Assembly (NCBI GenBank): GCA_036490215.1 | Contig: DASXEH010000095.1 | Span: 124,001 to 188,000 of the forward strand | Direction of reading: 5' to 3' | DNA length: 64,000 bases | DNA from: JASHSH01 sp036490215 | GTDB lineage: Bacteria; Pseudomonadota; Alphaproteobacteria; Rhodospirillales; Magnetospirillaceae | The notes under the pieces: model-generated | Seen by the model: the letters and a program-made list of their open reading frames with translations, nothing else | What the model was told of the DNA's origin: nothing | Database searches by the model: none | Part shown: one piece after another, positions 9,226 through 17,090 of the stretch | Layout: the number at the start of each line of letters is the position of its first letter | How positions within the stretch are numbered: the first letter of the stretch is position 1 | Program-made: the position numbers and the translations under genes

Positions 9226-10377
9226 ATGGCTTCGCTCTCCTCGCGCGTGCTGCTGCCGCATGACCGCCGCTTCTGGATCGGCTTCCTGATCGTCGGCGTG
9301 CTGCTGATGCTGGTGCCGCTGTCGAACCAGCTGCTGCCCGAAGGCTCGGCCTTCCATGCGCCCAACTGGATGGTGCCGTTGTTCGGCAAATACATCTGCT
9401 ACGCCATGCTCGCCCTGGCCCTCGATCTCGTCTGGGGCTTCTGCGGTGTGCTGTCGCTCGGCCATGGCGCGTTCTTTGCCCTCGGCGGCTACGCGCTCGG
9501 CATGTATCTGATGCGCGAGATCGGCACGCGTGGCGTCTACGGCAATCCGCTGCTGCCCGATTTCATGGTCTTCCTCGCCTACAAGTCGCTGCCCTGGTAC
9601 TGGCACGGCTTCAACCATTTCTGGTTCGCCGCTGTGATGGTGGTGCTGATCCCGGGCCTGCTGGCGCTGATCTTCGGCTATCTCGCTTTCCGTTCGCGCA
9701 TCACCGGTGTCTATCTCTCGATCATCACCCAGGCGATGACCTACGCCCTGCTGCTGGCCTTTTTCCGCAACGACATGGGCATGGGTGGCAATAACGGCCT
9801 GACCGATTTCAAGGACATGCTGGGGTACGATCTGCGCGAGCCGGCCACCAAGGCCGGGCTCTATGTCGCGAGTTCGATCGCGCTCGGCCTGTCGCTGATT
9901 CTCTGCCGCTTCATCATCGCCACCAAGCTCGGCCGCGTGATGCAGGGCGTGCGCGATGCGGAAGCGCGCGTACGTTTCCTCGGTTATTCGGCCACCAACG
10001 TCAAACTCTTCGCCTTCGTGCTCTCGGCCATGCTGGCCGGCATCGCGGGCGCGCTGTATGTGCCGCAGGTCGGCATCATCAATCCGAGCGAATTCTCTCC
10101 CGGCAATTCGATCGAAGTTGCCATCTGGGTTGCGGTGGGGGGGCGCGGCACTCTGGTCGGACCAATCGTGGGGGCTTGGGCGGTTAACTTCGCCAAGACG
10201 TGGCTGACCGGTGCCGCGCCGGAAATCTGGCTGTTCTTCCTGGGCGCGCTGTTCATCCTGGTCACGCTGCTGCTGCCCAAGGGGATCGTAGGCGCGCTGA
10301 AATCGCTCCGGCGCGAACCGGCGCCCAGCATCAACGACGCGCCGGCCGAAACGCCGCGGGAAGAAAAACATGCCTGA
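9226..10377 (+). CDS. urtC: Urea ABC transporter permease UrtC
   Basis: Second permease subunit (LivM family), 383 residues, with about ten hydrophobic helices. The conserved core LDLVWGFCGVLSLGHGAFFALGG appears in two parts near residue 65, and the cytoplasmic loop with GRVMQGVRDAEARVRFLGY contacts the ATPases in this family. The ATG at 9226 lies three bases after the urtB stop, and the end overlaps urtD by eight bases, so translation is probably coupled. The C-terminus is a hydrophilic tail (about residues 360-383). Confidence 0.95.
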   Translation: MASLSSRVLLPHDRRFWIGFLIVGVLLMLVPLSNQLLPEGSAFHAPNWMVPLFGKYICYAMLALALDLVWGFCGVLSLGHGAFFALGGYALGMYLMREIGTRGVYGNPLLPDFMVFLAYKSLPWYWHGFNHFWFAAVMVVLIPGLLALIFGYLAFRSRITGVYLSIITQAMTYALLLAFFRNDMGMGGNNGLTDFKDMLGYDLREPATKAGLYVASSIALGLSLILCRFIIATKLGRVMQGVRDAEARVRFLGYSATNVKLFAFVLSAMLAGIAGALYVPQVGIINPSEFSPGNSIEVAIWVAVGGRGTLVGPIVGAWAVNFAKTWLTGAAPEIWLFFLGALFILVTLLLPKGIVGALKSLRREPAPSINDAPAETPREEKHA

Positions 10378-11155
10378 CGATGAAGTATTGCCCCGCGCCG
10401 ACAAGATCGCCGAGGGCAGCATCCTCTATCTCGACGGCGTCCATGTCAGCTTCGACGGCTTCAAGGCGCTGCGCAATCTGTCGCTGATCCTGGCGCCGGG
10501 CGAGCTGCGCACCATCATCGGCCCCAATGGCGCGGGGAAGACGACGATGATGGATGTCATCACCGGCAAGACGAGACCGGACACAGGCGATGTGCTGTTC
10601 GACGGCAGTGTCGATCTCACCAAGCTCGACGAAGCCGCCATCGCCAATCTCGGCATCGGCCGCAAATTCCAGAAGCCAACGGTGTTCGAGAATCTCACCG
10701 TGTTCGAGAATCTCGAACTGGCGCTGAAAACCCAGCGCGGCACTTTCGCCACGCTGTTCTTCCAGCTTTCGGGTGAGCAGAGTGATCGCATCGCTGGTGT
10801 GATGAAGCGCATCGGCCTGGCCGACAAGTCCAGGTTCATGGCCGGCGCACTGTCGCATGGCCAGAAGCAGTGGCTGGAAATCGGCATGCTGCTGATGCAG
10901 GACCAGCGCGTGCTGCTGCTCGACGAACCGGTCGCGGGTCTCTCGGATGCAGAAACCGAAGCCACCGCCGCGCTGATCCTCGATCTCGCCAAAGATGGCT
11001 CGCGCTCGCTGGTGGTGGTCGAGCACGATATGGAATTCGTTCGCACGCTGGGCGCAAAGGTCACCGTGCTGCACGAAGGCTCGGTACTGGCCGAAGGCAC
11101 GATCGATGCCGTGCAGAACGATGCGCGCGTCGTCGAAGTCTATCTGGGGCGCTGA
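10370..11155 (+). CDS. urtD: Urea ABC transporter ATP-binding protein UrtD
   Basis: ATPase subunit (LivG family) of the urea importer, 261 residues. Walker A is GPNGAGKTT, the signature loop is LSHGQKQWLEIGM (a UrtD-specific variant of LSGGQ), and Walker B is VLLLDEPVAGLS. The start overlaps urtC. Unlike the other junctions of the operon, 148 bases separate it from urtE, filled by two palindromic repeat fragments. Confidence 0.96.
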   Translation: MPDDEVLPRADKIAEGSILYLDGVHVSFDGFKALRNLSLILAPGELRTIIGPNGAGKTTMMDVITGKTRPDTGDVLFDGSVDLTKLDEAAIANLGIGRKFQKPTVFENLTVFENLELALKTQRGTFATLFFQLSGEQSDRIAGVMKRIGLADKSRFMAGALSHGQKQWLEIGMLLMQDQRVLLLDEPVAGLSDAETEATAALILDLAKDGSRSLVVVEHDMEFVRTLGAKVTVLHEGSVLAEGTIDAVQNDARVVEVYLGR

Positions 11156-11177
11156 GCGATGGTCGGATTCATTAACT

Positions 11178-11206
11178 CGTCATTGCGAGCGAAGCGAAGC
11201 AATCCA
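11178..11206. repeat. Extragenic palindrome family A, single arm
   Basis: Reads CGTCATTGCGAG then CGAAGCGAAGCAATCCA, matching the arms of the family A elements at 2993 and 20488. Only one arm is present, and it is joined directly to a family B element. It lies inside the urt operon, between urtD and urtE. Confidence 0.75.
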
Positions 11207-11207
11207 T

Positions 11208-11292
11208 GGTTCGAGGCTTTGCTTCGCAAAGCACCTCACCATGAGGAGTATTTCCTCATCCTGAGGTGCGAGCATCGCGAGCCTCGAAGGAT
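11208..11292. repeat. Extragenic palindrome family B (urtD-urtE spacer)
   Basis: Inverted repeat with arms GGTTCGAGGC / GCCTCGAAGGAT and inner arms CACCTCACCATGAGGAG / CCTCATCCTGAGGTG. A nearly identical copy lies directly upstream of der at 28749-28832. The right end contributes the purine run GAAGGATGGG about 13 bases before the urtE start and may take part in ribosome binding. Confidence 0.8.
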
Positions 11293-11303
11293 GGGCCGCT
11301 AAG

Positions 11304-11999
11304 ATGTTGCAAGTCGAAGGCATCGATCTTTTCTATGGTGCGTCACAGGCGCTGCGCAGCGTGTCGATCACGGCGACGCCCGGCAAGGTCACCTGCGTTA
11401 TGGGCCGCAACGGCGTCGGCAAGTCGAGCCTGCTGCGCGCGGTGATGGGGCTGCAGACGGTGCGCAAGGGCAAGATCACCTGGGAAGGCAAGGACATCAC
11501 GAAGATGCCGGCCTATGAACGCGCCCGCGCCGGCATCGGCTACGTGCCTCAAGGCCGCGAGATTTTCGCCCGCCTCACCGTGAAGGAAAACATCGAGACC
11601 GGCTTCGCGCCCACCGGCAAGGCGCGCACCGCGATTCCCGAAGAAATCTTCACGTTGTTCCCGGTGCTGAAAGACATGCTGGGTCGTAGAGGTGGCGATC
11701 TCTCGGGCGGCCAGCAACAGCAACTCGCGATTGCCCGCTCGCTGATCGCCAAGCCGCGCCTGCTGATCCTCGACGAGCCGACCGAAGGCATCCAGCCCTC
11801 GATCATCAAGGATATCGGCCGCGTCATCGGCACTTTGGCCAGTGCAGGCACGATGGCGATCCTGCTCGTCGAACAATATTTCGAATTCGCCCGCGACCTG
11901 GCCGATGAGTTCGCGGTGATGGACCGCGGCGAAGTCGTCCTCTCCGGCACCGGCGATAGCATGGTCGAGCACGAGGTGCGGAAGTATCTGACGGTGTGA
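11304..11999 (+). CDS. urtE: Urea ABC transporter ATP-binding protein UrtE
   Basis: Second ATPase subunit (LivF family), 231 residues. Walker A is GRNGVGKSS, the signature motif is LSGGQQQQLAIARSL, and Walker B is LLILDEPTEGIQPS. The ATG at 11304 follows a family B repeat. It completes the urtABCDE set. No urease genes are visible in this window, so the imported urea must be used through enzymes encoded elsewhere. Confidence 0.96.
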   Translation: MLQVEGIDLFYGASQALRSVSITATPGKVTCVMGRNGVGKSSLLRAVMGLQTVRKGKITWEGKDITKMPAYERARAGIGYVPQGREIFARLTVKENIETGFAPTGKARTAIPEEIFTLFPVLKDMLGRRGGDLSGGQQQQLAIARSLIAKPRLLILDEPTEGIQPSIIKDIGRVIGTLASAGTMAILLVEQYFEFARDLADEFAVMDRGEVVLSGTGDSMVEHEVRKYLTV

Positions 12000-12010
12000 T
12001 CTGCGTTGGT

Positions 12011-12180
12011 GCGTCCTTCGAGACGCCAGCCCCGCGCGCTTCGCGCGCTATTGCAAGGTTGCCGGCGAAGCCGGCGGGCGGGCTCCTCAGGATGAGGATC
12101 GATTTTTACCGCAAATCCTCTTTCACTCCGAAACCTCATGGTGAGGAGCCTTACGCAGTAAGGCGTCTCGAACCATGGGC
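12011..12180. repeat. Large composite palindromic element, family B-like
   Basis: Between urtE and the rubrerythrin gene. The outer ends CCTTCGAGACGCC and GGCGTCTCGAACC pair. Inner pairs include GGCTCCTCAGGATGAGG against CCTCATGGTGAGGAGCC, and a small hairpin GCCGGCGAAGCCGGC is present. It probably terminates or protects the urt transcript. No gene is seen from 12000 to 12390. Confidence 0.7.
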
Positions 12181-12218
12181 AACACAGCAATTCCAAACGC
12201 CTGTAGGGCACTAGCTCT

Positions 12219-12240
12219 GAGAATGATTTGCAGTTGCACT
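12219..12240. promoter_or_regulatory. Fur/Mur-like box upstream of rubrerythrin
   Basis: The stretch GAGAATGATTTGCAGTTGCA resembles alphaproteobacterial Fur/Mur sites, which contain ATGATTTGCA-type hexamers. It lies about 150 bases before the rubrerythrin start and just before an Irr-like palindrome. Assignment is by resemblance only. Confidence 0.4.
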
Positions 12241-12242
12241 AA

Positions 12243-12259
12243 TTTAAAATAGTTCTAAA
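12243..12259. promoter_or_regulatory. Irr-like iron control element (inverted repeat)
   Basis: TTTAAAA-TAG-TTCTAAA is a 7-3-7 inverted repeat with one mismatch and resembles the iron control element of the alphaproteobacterial regulator Irr (TTTAGAA-N3-TTCTAAA). It lies in the promoter region of a ferritin-like protein, a gene class often under Irr control. Confidence 0.45.
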
Positions 12260-12390
12260 GTAACTTGATCCGTCGAAGTCGCGGGGGCATGATTCGCGCC
12301 GTCGACGGGTTCCCATCCCGTCGCTCCATCCATCACGACCAGCGCTTCACCGGCATTCGCCGCGCGCTGTTTTTCCGAGGGAGAGCGATC

Positions 12391-12807
12391 ATGGCTAATC
12401 TCAAAGGCAGCAAAACCGAACAGAACCTGAAGGACGCCTTCGCGGGCGAATCCCAGGCCAACCGCCGCTATCTCTATTTCGCTCAGAAGGCCGATGTGGA
12501 AGGCCATAACGACATCTCGACCGTGTTCCGCTCGACCGCGGAAGGCGAGACCGGCCATGCGCACGGCCATCTCGAATTCCTTGAGGCGGTCGGCGATCCG
12601 GCCACGGGCCTGCCGATCGGCGAAACCAAGCTGAACCTCAAGGCAGCGATCGCCGGCGAAACCCACGAATACACCGACATGTATCCGGGCATGGCCAAGT
12701 CGGCCCGCGACGAAGGCTTCGCCGAAATCGCCGACTGGTTCGAGACGCTCGCCAAGGCCGAGAAGTCGCATGCCGGCCGTTTCACGAAGGCGCTCGAAAC
12801 CCTGTAA
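12391..12807 (+). CDS. Rubrerythrin-type ferritin-like diiron protein
   Basis: A 138-residue four-helix-bundle protein of the rubrerythrin family, expected to reduce peroxide in the cytoplasm with a diiron centre. The ATG at 12391 has GAGGGAGAG upstream. The paired motifs are EGETGHAHGH in the first half and TLAKAEKSHAGRF near the C-terminus, with the early glutamate in AFAGESQANRRY. The C-terminal rubredoxin domain of classical rubrerythrins is absent, so electrons must come from a partner protein. It is followed by a strong terminator and then by an Fe-S oxidoreductase and a DUF3501 gene, a grouping I recall from other proteobacteria. Confidence 0.92.
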   Translation: MANLKGSKTEQNLKDAFAGESQANRRYLYFAQKADVEGHNDISTVFRSTAEGETGHAHGHLEFLEAVGDPATGLPIGETKLNLKAAIAGETHEYTDMYPGMAKSARDEGFAEIADWFETLAKAEKSHAGRFTKALETL

Positions 12808-12833
12808 TCCGACTCAGGGTTGGGTTTGAAGCT

Positions 12834-12902
12834 CCCTCACCCGCCGCGTAAGCGGCACCCCTCCGGTTCGCCGGAGGGGCAGGGTGAGGGGTTTTCATTT
12901 TT
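12834..12902 (+). terminator. Terminator after rubrerythrin (nested hairpin, TTCG loop)
   Basis: Inner stem CCCCTCCGG-TTCG-CCGGAGGGG (12858-12879), flanked by outer pairing arms CCCTCACCC (12834-12842) and GGGTGAGGG (12882-12890), followed by GTTTTCATTTTT. The UUCG tetraloop and the T-rich tail support rho-independent termination. The arms also belong to a palindromic repeat type common in such genomes. Confidence 0.75.
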
Positions 12903-12938
12903 GCGGCAATCGATCGGCGATCAACACGGGGGAAGACC

Positions 12939-14300
12939 ATGAAGGAAGGCGGCCTCGATAAACCCACGCGTCATCCGCTGGCGTGGCACGACCCCGAATT
13001 CTATGACGAGAAGGCGCTCGACACCGAACTACGCCGCGTCTTCGACATCTGTCATGGCTGCCGCCGCTGCTTCAATCTCTGCGACAGTTTCCCGCGCCTC
13101 TTCGATCTGGTCGACAACTCGCCCACCGAAATGGAAGGCGTGAAGAGCGAAGATTTCAAGCCGGTCGTCGATGCCTGCACGCTGTGCGACATGTGCTACA
13201 TGACCAAGTGTCCCTATGTGCCGCCGCACCCGTTCAATCTCGATTTCCCCCATCTCATGCTGCGCGCGCGCGTGGTGGCCGAGAAGAAGGGCGAGGTCGG
13301 CTTCATCGATCGCCAGCTCGTTGCCACCGATCGCAACGGCCGCATCGCGGGGTTGTTCTCACTGATCGTCAACTGGGCGACGGACACCAAGAACACCTTC
13401 ACCCGCGTCATCATGGAGAAGCTGGCCGGCGTGCACCGCAAGGCGCATCTGCCACGCTTCTCGTTCCACACGTTTGAAGTGCTCAGCCGCGCGCGCCATT
13501 CCGAGATCAACGTCACTGCGCCGGCCGCAGGCCGCAAGGCGGTGATCTACGCGACCTGCTTCGTCAACTATAACAACCCCGACATCGGCGAGGCGGCCCA
13601 GGCCGTGCTCGAAAAGAACGGCGTGGCCACCGAGGTCGTCTATCCCGAATGCTGCGGCATGCCGCAGCTCGAGCATGGCGACCTGAAAGACGTGGCCGGC
13701 CGCGCCAAGCGCATCGCCAAGATCATGAAACCCTATGTCGACAAGGGCTACGCGATCGTGGCGCTGGTGCCGTCCTGCTCGCTGATGCTGCGGTCGGAAT
13801 GGCCGCTGCTGATCCCCGACGATCCGGAGATCATGGCGCTGTCGAAGGCCACGCGCGATATCAGCGAATACGTGATGGATATCGCCAACAAGGAAGGCCT
13901 GGCGCCGGGGCTGCAGCCGATCGAAGACGGTTCGGCCTGGCTGCAGTTGGCGTGTCATGCGCGGGCGCAGAATGTCGGCGCCAAGGCGGCCGAGATGTTG
14001 CGCCTGATCCCCGATTTCAAGGTCGGCGTGATCGAACGCTGCTCGGGCCATGGCGGCTCCTGGGGCATTCTCAAAGAGAATTTCGAAACCGGCCTCAAGG
14101 TCGGTAAGCCCGTCGCGAGACAGGTGGCCGAACAGCCGCGCGGCTTCGTCACCTCGGAATGTCCATTGGCCGCCGATCACATCGTCCAGGGTGCTGTGAT
14201 CATCGCCGAGGGCGATGGCAAGGAAGGCCCGGCGCGCTCGCATCATCCGATCGAGATTTTCGCGCAGGCTTATGGGGTGAAGGCAGGTAAAGGATCATGA
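12939..14300 (+). CDS. Fe-S oxidoreductase with two 4Fe-4S clusters and CCG domains (GlpC/HdrD-like)
   Basis: 453 residues. An N-terminal ferredoxin-like part has two cluster motifs, CHGCRRCFNLCD and CTLCDMCYMTKCP, within the first 90 residues. Two cysteine-rich CCG-type domains follow. The first has a normal ECCGMPQLEHG; the second reads ERCSGHGGSWG, with serine in place of the second cysteine. The family (GlpC, heterodisulfide reductase subunit D and relatives) passes electrons between membrane or soluble carriers. The start ATG at 12939 follows GGGGGAAGA, and the end overlaps the DUF3501 gene as ATGA. Next to a rubredoxin-less rubrerythrin, a role as electron donor in peroxide reduction is plausible but inferred. 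Confidence 0.85.
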   Translation: MKEGGLDKPTRHPLAWHDPEFYDEKALDTELRRVFDICHGCRRCFNLCDSFPRLFDLVDNSPTEMEGVKSEDFKPVVDACTLCDMCYMTKCPYVPPHPFNLDFPHLMLRARVVAEKKGEVGFIDRQLVATDRNGRIAGLFSLIVNWATDTKNTFTRVIMEKLAGVHRKAHLPRFSFHTFEVLSRARHSEINVTAPAAGRKAVIYATCFVNYNNPDIGEAAQAVLEKNGVATEVVYPECCGMPQLEHGDLKDVAGRAKRIAKIMKPYVDKGYAIVALVPSCSLMLRSEWPLLIPDDPEIMALSKATRDISEYVMDIANKEGLAPGLQPIEDGSAWLQLACHARAQNVGAKAAEMLRLIPDFKVGVIERCSGHGGSWGILKENFETGLKVGKPVARQVAEQPRGFVTSECPLAADHIVQGAVIIAEGDGKEGPARSHHPIEIFAQAYGVKAGKGS

Positions 14301-14887
14301 GTGCTGGTCGTAAGGTCACGCGCGCCGATATTCTGCCGATGGCGGACTACGGGCCGAAGCGCCAAGAGCTGCGGCGCGAGCTGACGGCGCTGCGCGCCAT
14401 CCGGCGCGTCGCGGTCGGGCCGTTCACCAGCTTCAGTTTCGAGTGCTACCGCACCATCTGGCATCAGGTGCACGAGATGCTGTTCATCGAAAAGGGCGGC
14501 GACGCCCAGATCGATGGCGAGCTCGAAGCCTATAATCCGCTGGTCCCCAAGGGCGACGAACTGGTCGCCACCATGCTGATCGAGATCGAAGACCCGGTGC
14601 GCCGCGCCGACATGCTGGGCAAGCTCGGTCATGTCGAAGACACGATCAGCATCCGCCTCGCCGGCCATATCGTCGCGGCCAAGCCGGAACTGGACGAGGA
14701 ACGCACCACCGCCGAGGGCAAGACCTCATCGGTGCATTTCCTGCACTTCCCCTTCACGGCGGACGCGATCGCCGCGTTCAAGCAGCCGAACATGGAAGTG
14801 GTCTTGGCCATCGCCCACCCCGAATACCGCCACATGGCCGCACTGCCTGAGATTGTGCGTGCCGAACTGGCGACGGATTTCGGGTAA
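14297..14887 (+). CDS. DUF3501 family protein
   Basis: 196 residues, translationally coupled to the Fe-S protein (ATGA overlap). The sequence fits the DUF3501 family: an N-terminal arginine-rich helix (YGPKRQELRRELTALRAIRR), the conserved FECYRTIWHQVHEML segment with YNPLVP further on, and a C-terminal AHPEYRHMAAL. No signal peptide, membrane segment or cofactor motif is seen, so it is probably cytoplasmic. The function is not known to me; the shared operon with the Fe-S protein suggests they form one system with the rubrerythrin. Confidence 0.85.
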   Translation: MSAGRKVTRADILPMADYGPKRQELRRELTALRAIRRVAVGPFTSFSFECYRTIWHQVHEMLFIEKGGDAQIDGELEAYNPLVPKGDELVATMLIEIEDPVRRADMLGKLGHVEDTISIRLAGHIVAAKPELDEERTTAEGKTSSVHFLHFPFTADAIAAFKQPNMEVVLAIAHPEYRHMAALPEIVRAELATDFG

Positions 14888-14900
14888 GCCTCAAATTGAA

Positions 14901-15085
14901 CGTCATGCCCGGCCTTGTGCCGGGCATCCACGACTTCTTCGTTCTTCAAAAAAAGAATCACCACGAAGGCACGAAGGCGACGAAGGATATGAAGAGGACT
15001 TTCTTCTTCGTGTCCTTCAATACCTTCGTGCCTTCGTGGTGAAATCTTCAAGACGTGGATGCCCGGCACAAGGCCGGGCATGACG
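14901..15085. repeat. Nested composite palindrome (family D)
   Basis: Outer arms of about 32 bases, CGTCATGCCCGGCCTTGTGC... (14901) and ...GCACAAGGCCGGGCATGACG (to 15085), are nearly perfect inverses. Inside lies a second palindrome with arms CACCACGAAGGCACGAAGG (14959-14977) and CCTTCGTGCCTTCGTGGTG (15023-15041). It occupies the gap between the convergent DUF3501 and GntR genes and could act as a bidirectional terminator. The layering looks like one repeat inserted into another. Confidence 0.85.
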
Positions 15086-15095
15086 CAGAGGAGCG

Positions 15096-15830
15096 CTACG
15101 CTGCGCCCTTGGTCGGATGTGCGTCGTCAGGCTCTGAGATATTCGGAATCTTGCGCCGCGCCAGGGCGATGTTGCGCGCCGCCTGCATCGCGTGTTCGCG
15201 CATCAGGGCTTCGACGCGCGCGCCTTTGCGTTCGCGCAGCGCATCCGTCACGGCGCGATGCTGCACCTGGGCATGGCGCAGCACATCGCGGCGCTGATCC
15301 ATCAGTTCCGCCCCGATCAGCTCCGATCCGGCCAGCGCGCCGGCGGCGGCGAAGGGCAGTTTGTCGTTGCGCTCCAGCGCTTCGATCAGCGCCTTGTTGT
15401 TGCAGGTGGCGATGATCGCGGCGTGGAAGCGGCGGTTCATATCGGCCCAGCGCGCATCGGCCTGGGCGTCGAGCGCGGGACCGTTGAGAATCTCCTCGCC
15501 TTCGGCGATGCAGGCTTCGAGTTTTTGCAGCGTCGCATCCGACGGACCGGCTTCGGCCACCAGCCGCCCGGCCATGCCTTCGATCAGCCCGCGCACTTCG
15601 ATGGAGTCGATGATGTCCTTGAAGGTGAAGCGCCGCACCAGATAGCCGCGCGCACCGGCGGGTGCCAGCAGGCCCTCACCGGCGAGCAGCGCGAGGGCGC
15701 GCCGCACCGGCGTGCGTGACACGCCCAGCCGTGCCGCCACGGGAATCTCGGCGAGTCTCTGCCCGGGCACGAACGCACCGCTCGCGATCAGCTCGCGTAG
15801 GGTCACCACGATGTCGTCGCCGCGCGCCAT
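15096..15830 (-). CDS. GntR/FCD-family transcriptional regulator (VanR-like)
   Basis: 244 residues from an ATG at 15830 preceded by GGGAGGAAC. The N-terminal winged helix-turn-helix (residues about 10-75, with GQRLAEIPVAARLGVSRTPV) is classical GntR; the C-terminal FCD domain is helical and has metal-binding-type residues such as RRFHAAIIATCNNKAL. It is divergent from a Rieske oxygenase of the vanillate demethylase type, and two copies of TGGATACAAT lie in the shared promoter region. This matches the vanR-vanA layout, so it is probably a repressor relieved by an aromatic acid; vanillate is a guess from the operator. Confidence 0.88.
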   Translation of the reverse strand: MARGDDIVVTLRELIASGAFVPGQRLAEIPVAARLGVSRTPVRRALALLAGEGLLAPAGARGYLVRRFTFKDIIDSIEVRGLIEGMAGRLVAEAGPSDATLQKLEACIAEGEEILNGPALDAQADARWADMNRRFHAAIIATCNNKALIEALERNDKLPFAAAGALAGSELIGAELMDQRRDVLRHAQVQHRAVTDALRERKGARVEALMREHAMQAARNIALARRKIPNISEPDDAHPTKGAA

Positions 15831-15953
15831 GATCTGGCTGTTCCTCCCATTGAATCCAACCCGAGCATGAGGGCGGATGCGGCCCCCTGGCAAGGCCCGC
15901 CTGACAAGAACCCAGTGACGCTAAGCCTTTGACGGAACGATAGGTGCCGGCAT

Positions 15954-15967
15954 TATGGATACAATAT
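15954..15967. promoter_or_regulatory. VanR-like operator, copy 1
   Basis: TGGATACAAT occupies 15956-15965 in the context TATGGATACAATAT. It lies 52 bases (about five helical turns) upstream of the second copy, in the divergent promoter region of the GntR gene and the oxygenase. Confidence 0.55.
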
Positions 15968-16005
15968 GCGTCCTTTACCGGGCTGATCCTTGAAATCCAG
16001 CAAAA

Positions 16006-16017
16006 ATTGGATACAAT
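16006..16017. promoter_or_regulatory. VanR-like operator, copy 2
   Basis: ATTGGATACAAT differs at one position from ATTGGATCCAAT, which I recall as the VanR operator of Caulobacter. It lies about 22 bases before the oxygenase start codon, where bound repressor would block transcription or early elongation. Confidence 0.6.
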
Positions 16018-16039
16018 TTTGGGAAACAAGGAGCCGCCC

Positions 16040-17080
16040 ATGTTCATGCAGGACGCCTGGTACGTCGCCGGATGGGGCCGCGAGATCGGCCGCGATCTGC
16101 TGGCCCGCCGGATCTGCGACCGGCCGATGGTGTTCTATCGCCGCGAAGACGGCGGCGTGGTCGCGCTGGAAGATCTCTGCTGTCACCGCATGCTGCCGCT
16201 CCATAAGGGCAAACTCGAGGGCGACAACCTCGTCTGCGGCTATCACGGCCTCACCTATGACTGCACCGGCAAATGCGTGCGCATCCCGAGCCAGGAAATG
16301 ATTCCGCCCACCGCGCGCGTCGCGTCATTCCCGGTGGTCGAGAAGCATCGCTTCGTCTGGGTGTGGATCGGCGACGCCAAATACGCCGATCCGGCCCTCG
16401 TGCCCGATCTGCATTGGAACGACGATCCGAACTGGGCCGGCGACGGTTCGGTGATGCTGGCGAAGTGCGATTACCGGTTGCTGGTCGACAATCTGCTCGA
16501 TCTCTCGCACGAGACCTATGTCCACACCACCAGCATCGGCGATGCGCGCCTGCCCTCCGCGCCGATCACGGTCAGCGGCGATGGCGCGAATGTGTCCGTC
16601 TCGCGCTTCATCCCCGATCACGAGCCGGCGCCGTTCTGGGCGCGCTATATGCAGCGCGCGCGAGGGTACGAAGGTAAGTGCGATCGCTGGCAGGTGGCGC
16701 GCTTCATTCCGCCCTGCAGTGTCGCGATCGATGTCGGCGTGGCCGAGGCCGGCAGCGGCGCGTTCGACGGCAATCGCACCAAGGGCATCAGCGCCTGGGT
16801 GATCAATTCGATCACGCCGGCGGATGCGGATACGTGCTGGTATTTCTGGGCCAATGCGCGCGACTTTGCCCGCGACGACGCAGCGCTGACGGCGGATATC
16901 GTCGAGCGCACCACGTCGATCTTCGCCGAGGACAAGGTGATCGTCGAAGCGCAGCACGCGGCGATGAAATCCGATCCGTCGCGGCGCATGATCAACATCA
17001 ATCTCGACGCCGCCTCGGTGCGCGCGCGCCGCATCATCGCCTCGGGCAGCAGCCCAACGCCGGTAACGACGGCGGCTTAG
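16040..17080 (+). CDS. Rieske non-heme iron oxygenase, vanillate O-demethylase (VanA) type
   Basis: 346 residues, the length of VanA-class oxygenases. The Rieske [2Fe-2S] site is CHRM...CGYHG in the first 80 residues. The mononuclear iron site is seen in DNLLDLSHETYVH, with the two histidines and the bridging aspartate. Such enzymes hydroxylate the methyl group of methoxy-aromatics, releasing formaldehyde. The ATG at 16040 has AAGGAG upstream. A reductase partner (VanB) is not encoded nearby. Regulated by the divergent GntR gene through paired operators. The substrate is inferred from family and operator, not proven. Confidence 0.88.
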   Translation: MFMQDAWYVAGWGREIGRDLLARRICDRPMVFYRREDGGVVALEDLCCHRMLPLHKGKLEGDNLVCGYHGLTYDCTGKCVRIPSQEMIPPTARVASFPVVEKHRFVWVWIGDAKYADPALVPDLHWNDDPNWAGDGSVMLAKCDYRLLVDNLLDLSHETYVHTTSIGDARLPSAPITVSGDGANVSVSRFIPDHEPAPFWARYMQRARGYEGKCDRWQVARFIPPCSVAIDVGVAEAGSGAFDGNRTKGISAWVINSITPADADTCWYFWANARDFARDDAALTADIVERTTSIFAEDKVIVEAQHAAMKSDPSRRMININLDAASVRARRIIASGSSPTPVTTAA

Positions 17081-17090
17081 GACTCTAGTC

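Noticed and set aside
7480..10422. Minus-strand open frame of 980 codons
   Set aside because: It is the antisense shadow of urtB, urtC and the start of urtD, whose products have clear families. The translated sequence is Arg/His/Asp-rich low complexity typical of antisense frames in GC-rich DNA.
12265..12390. N-terminal extension of rubrerythrin
   Set aside because: The extension has no family similarity, and the ATG at 12391 has a proper Shine-Dalgarno sequence and family-like length.
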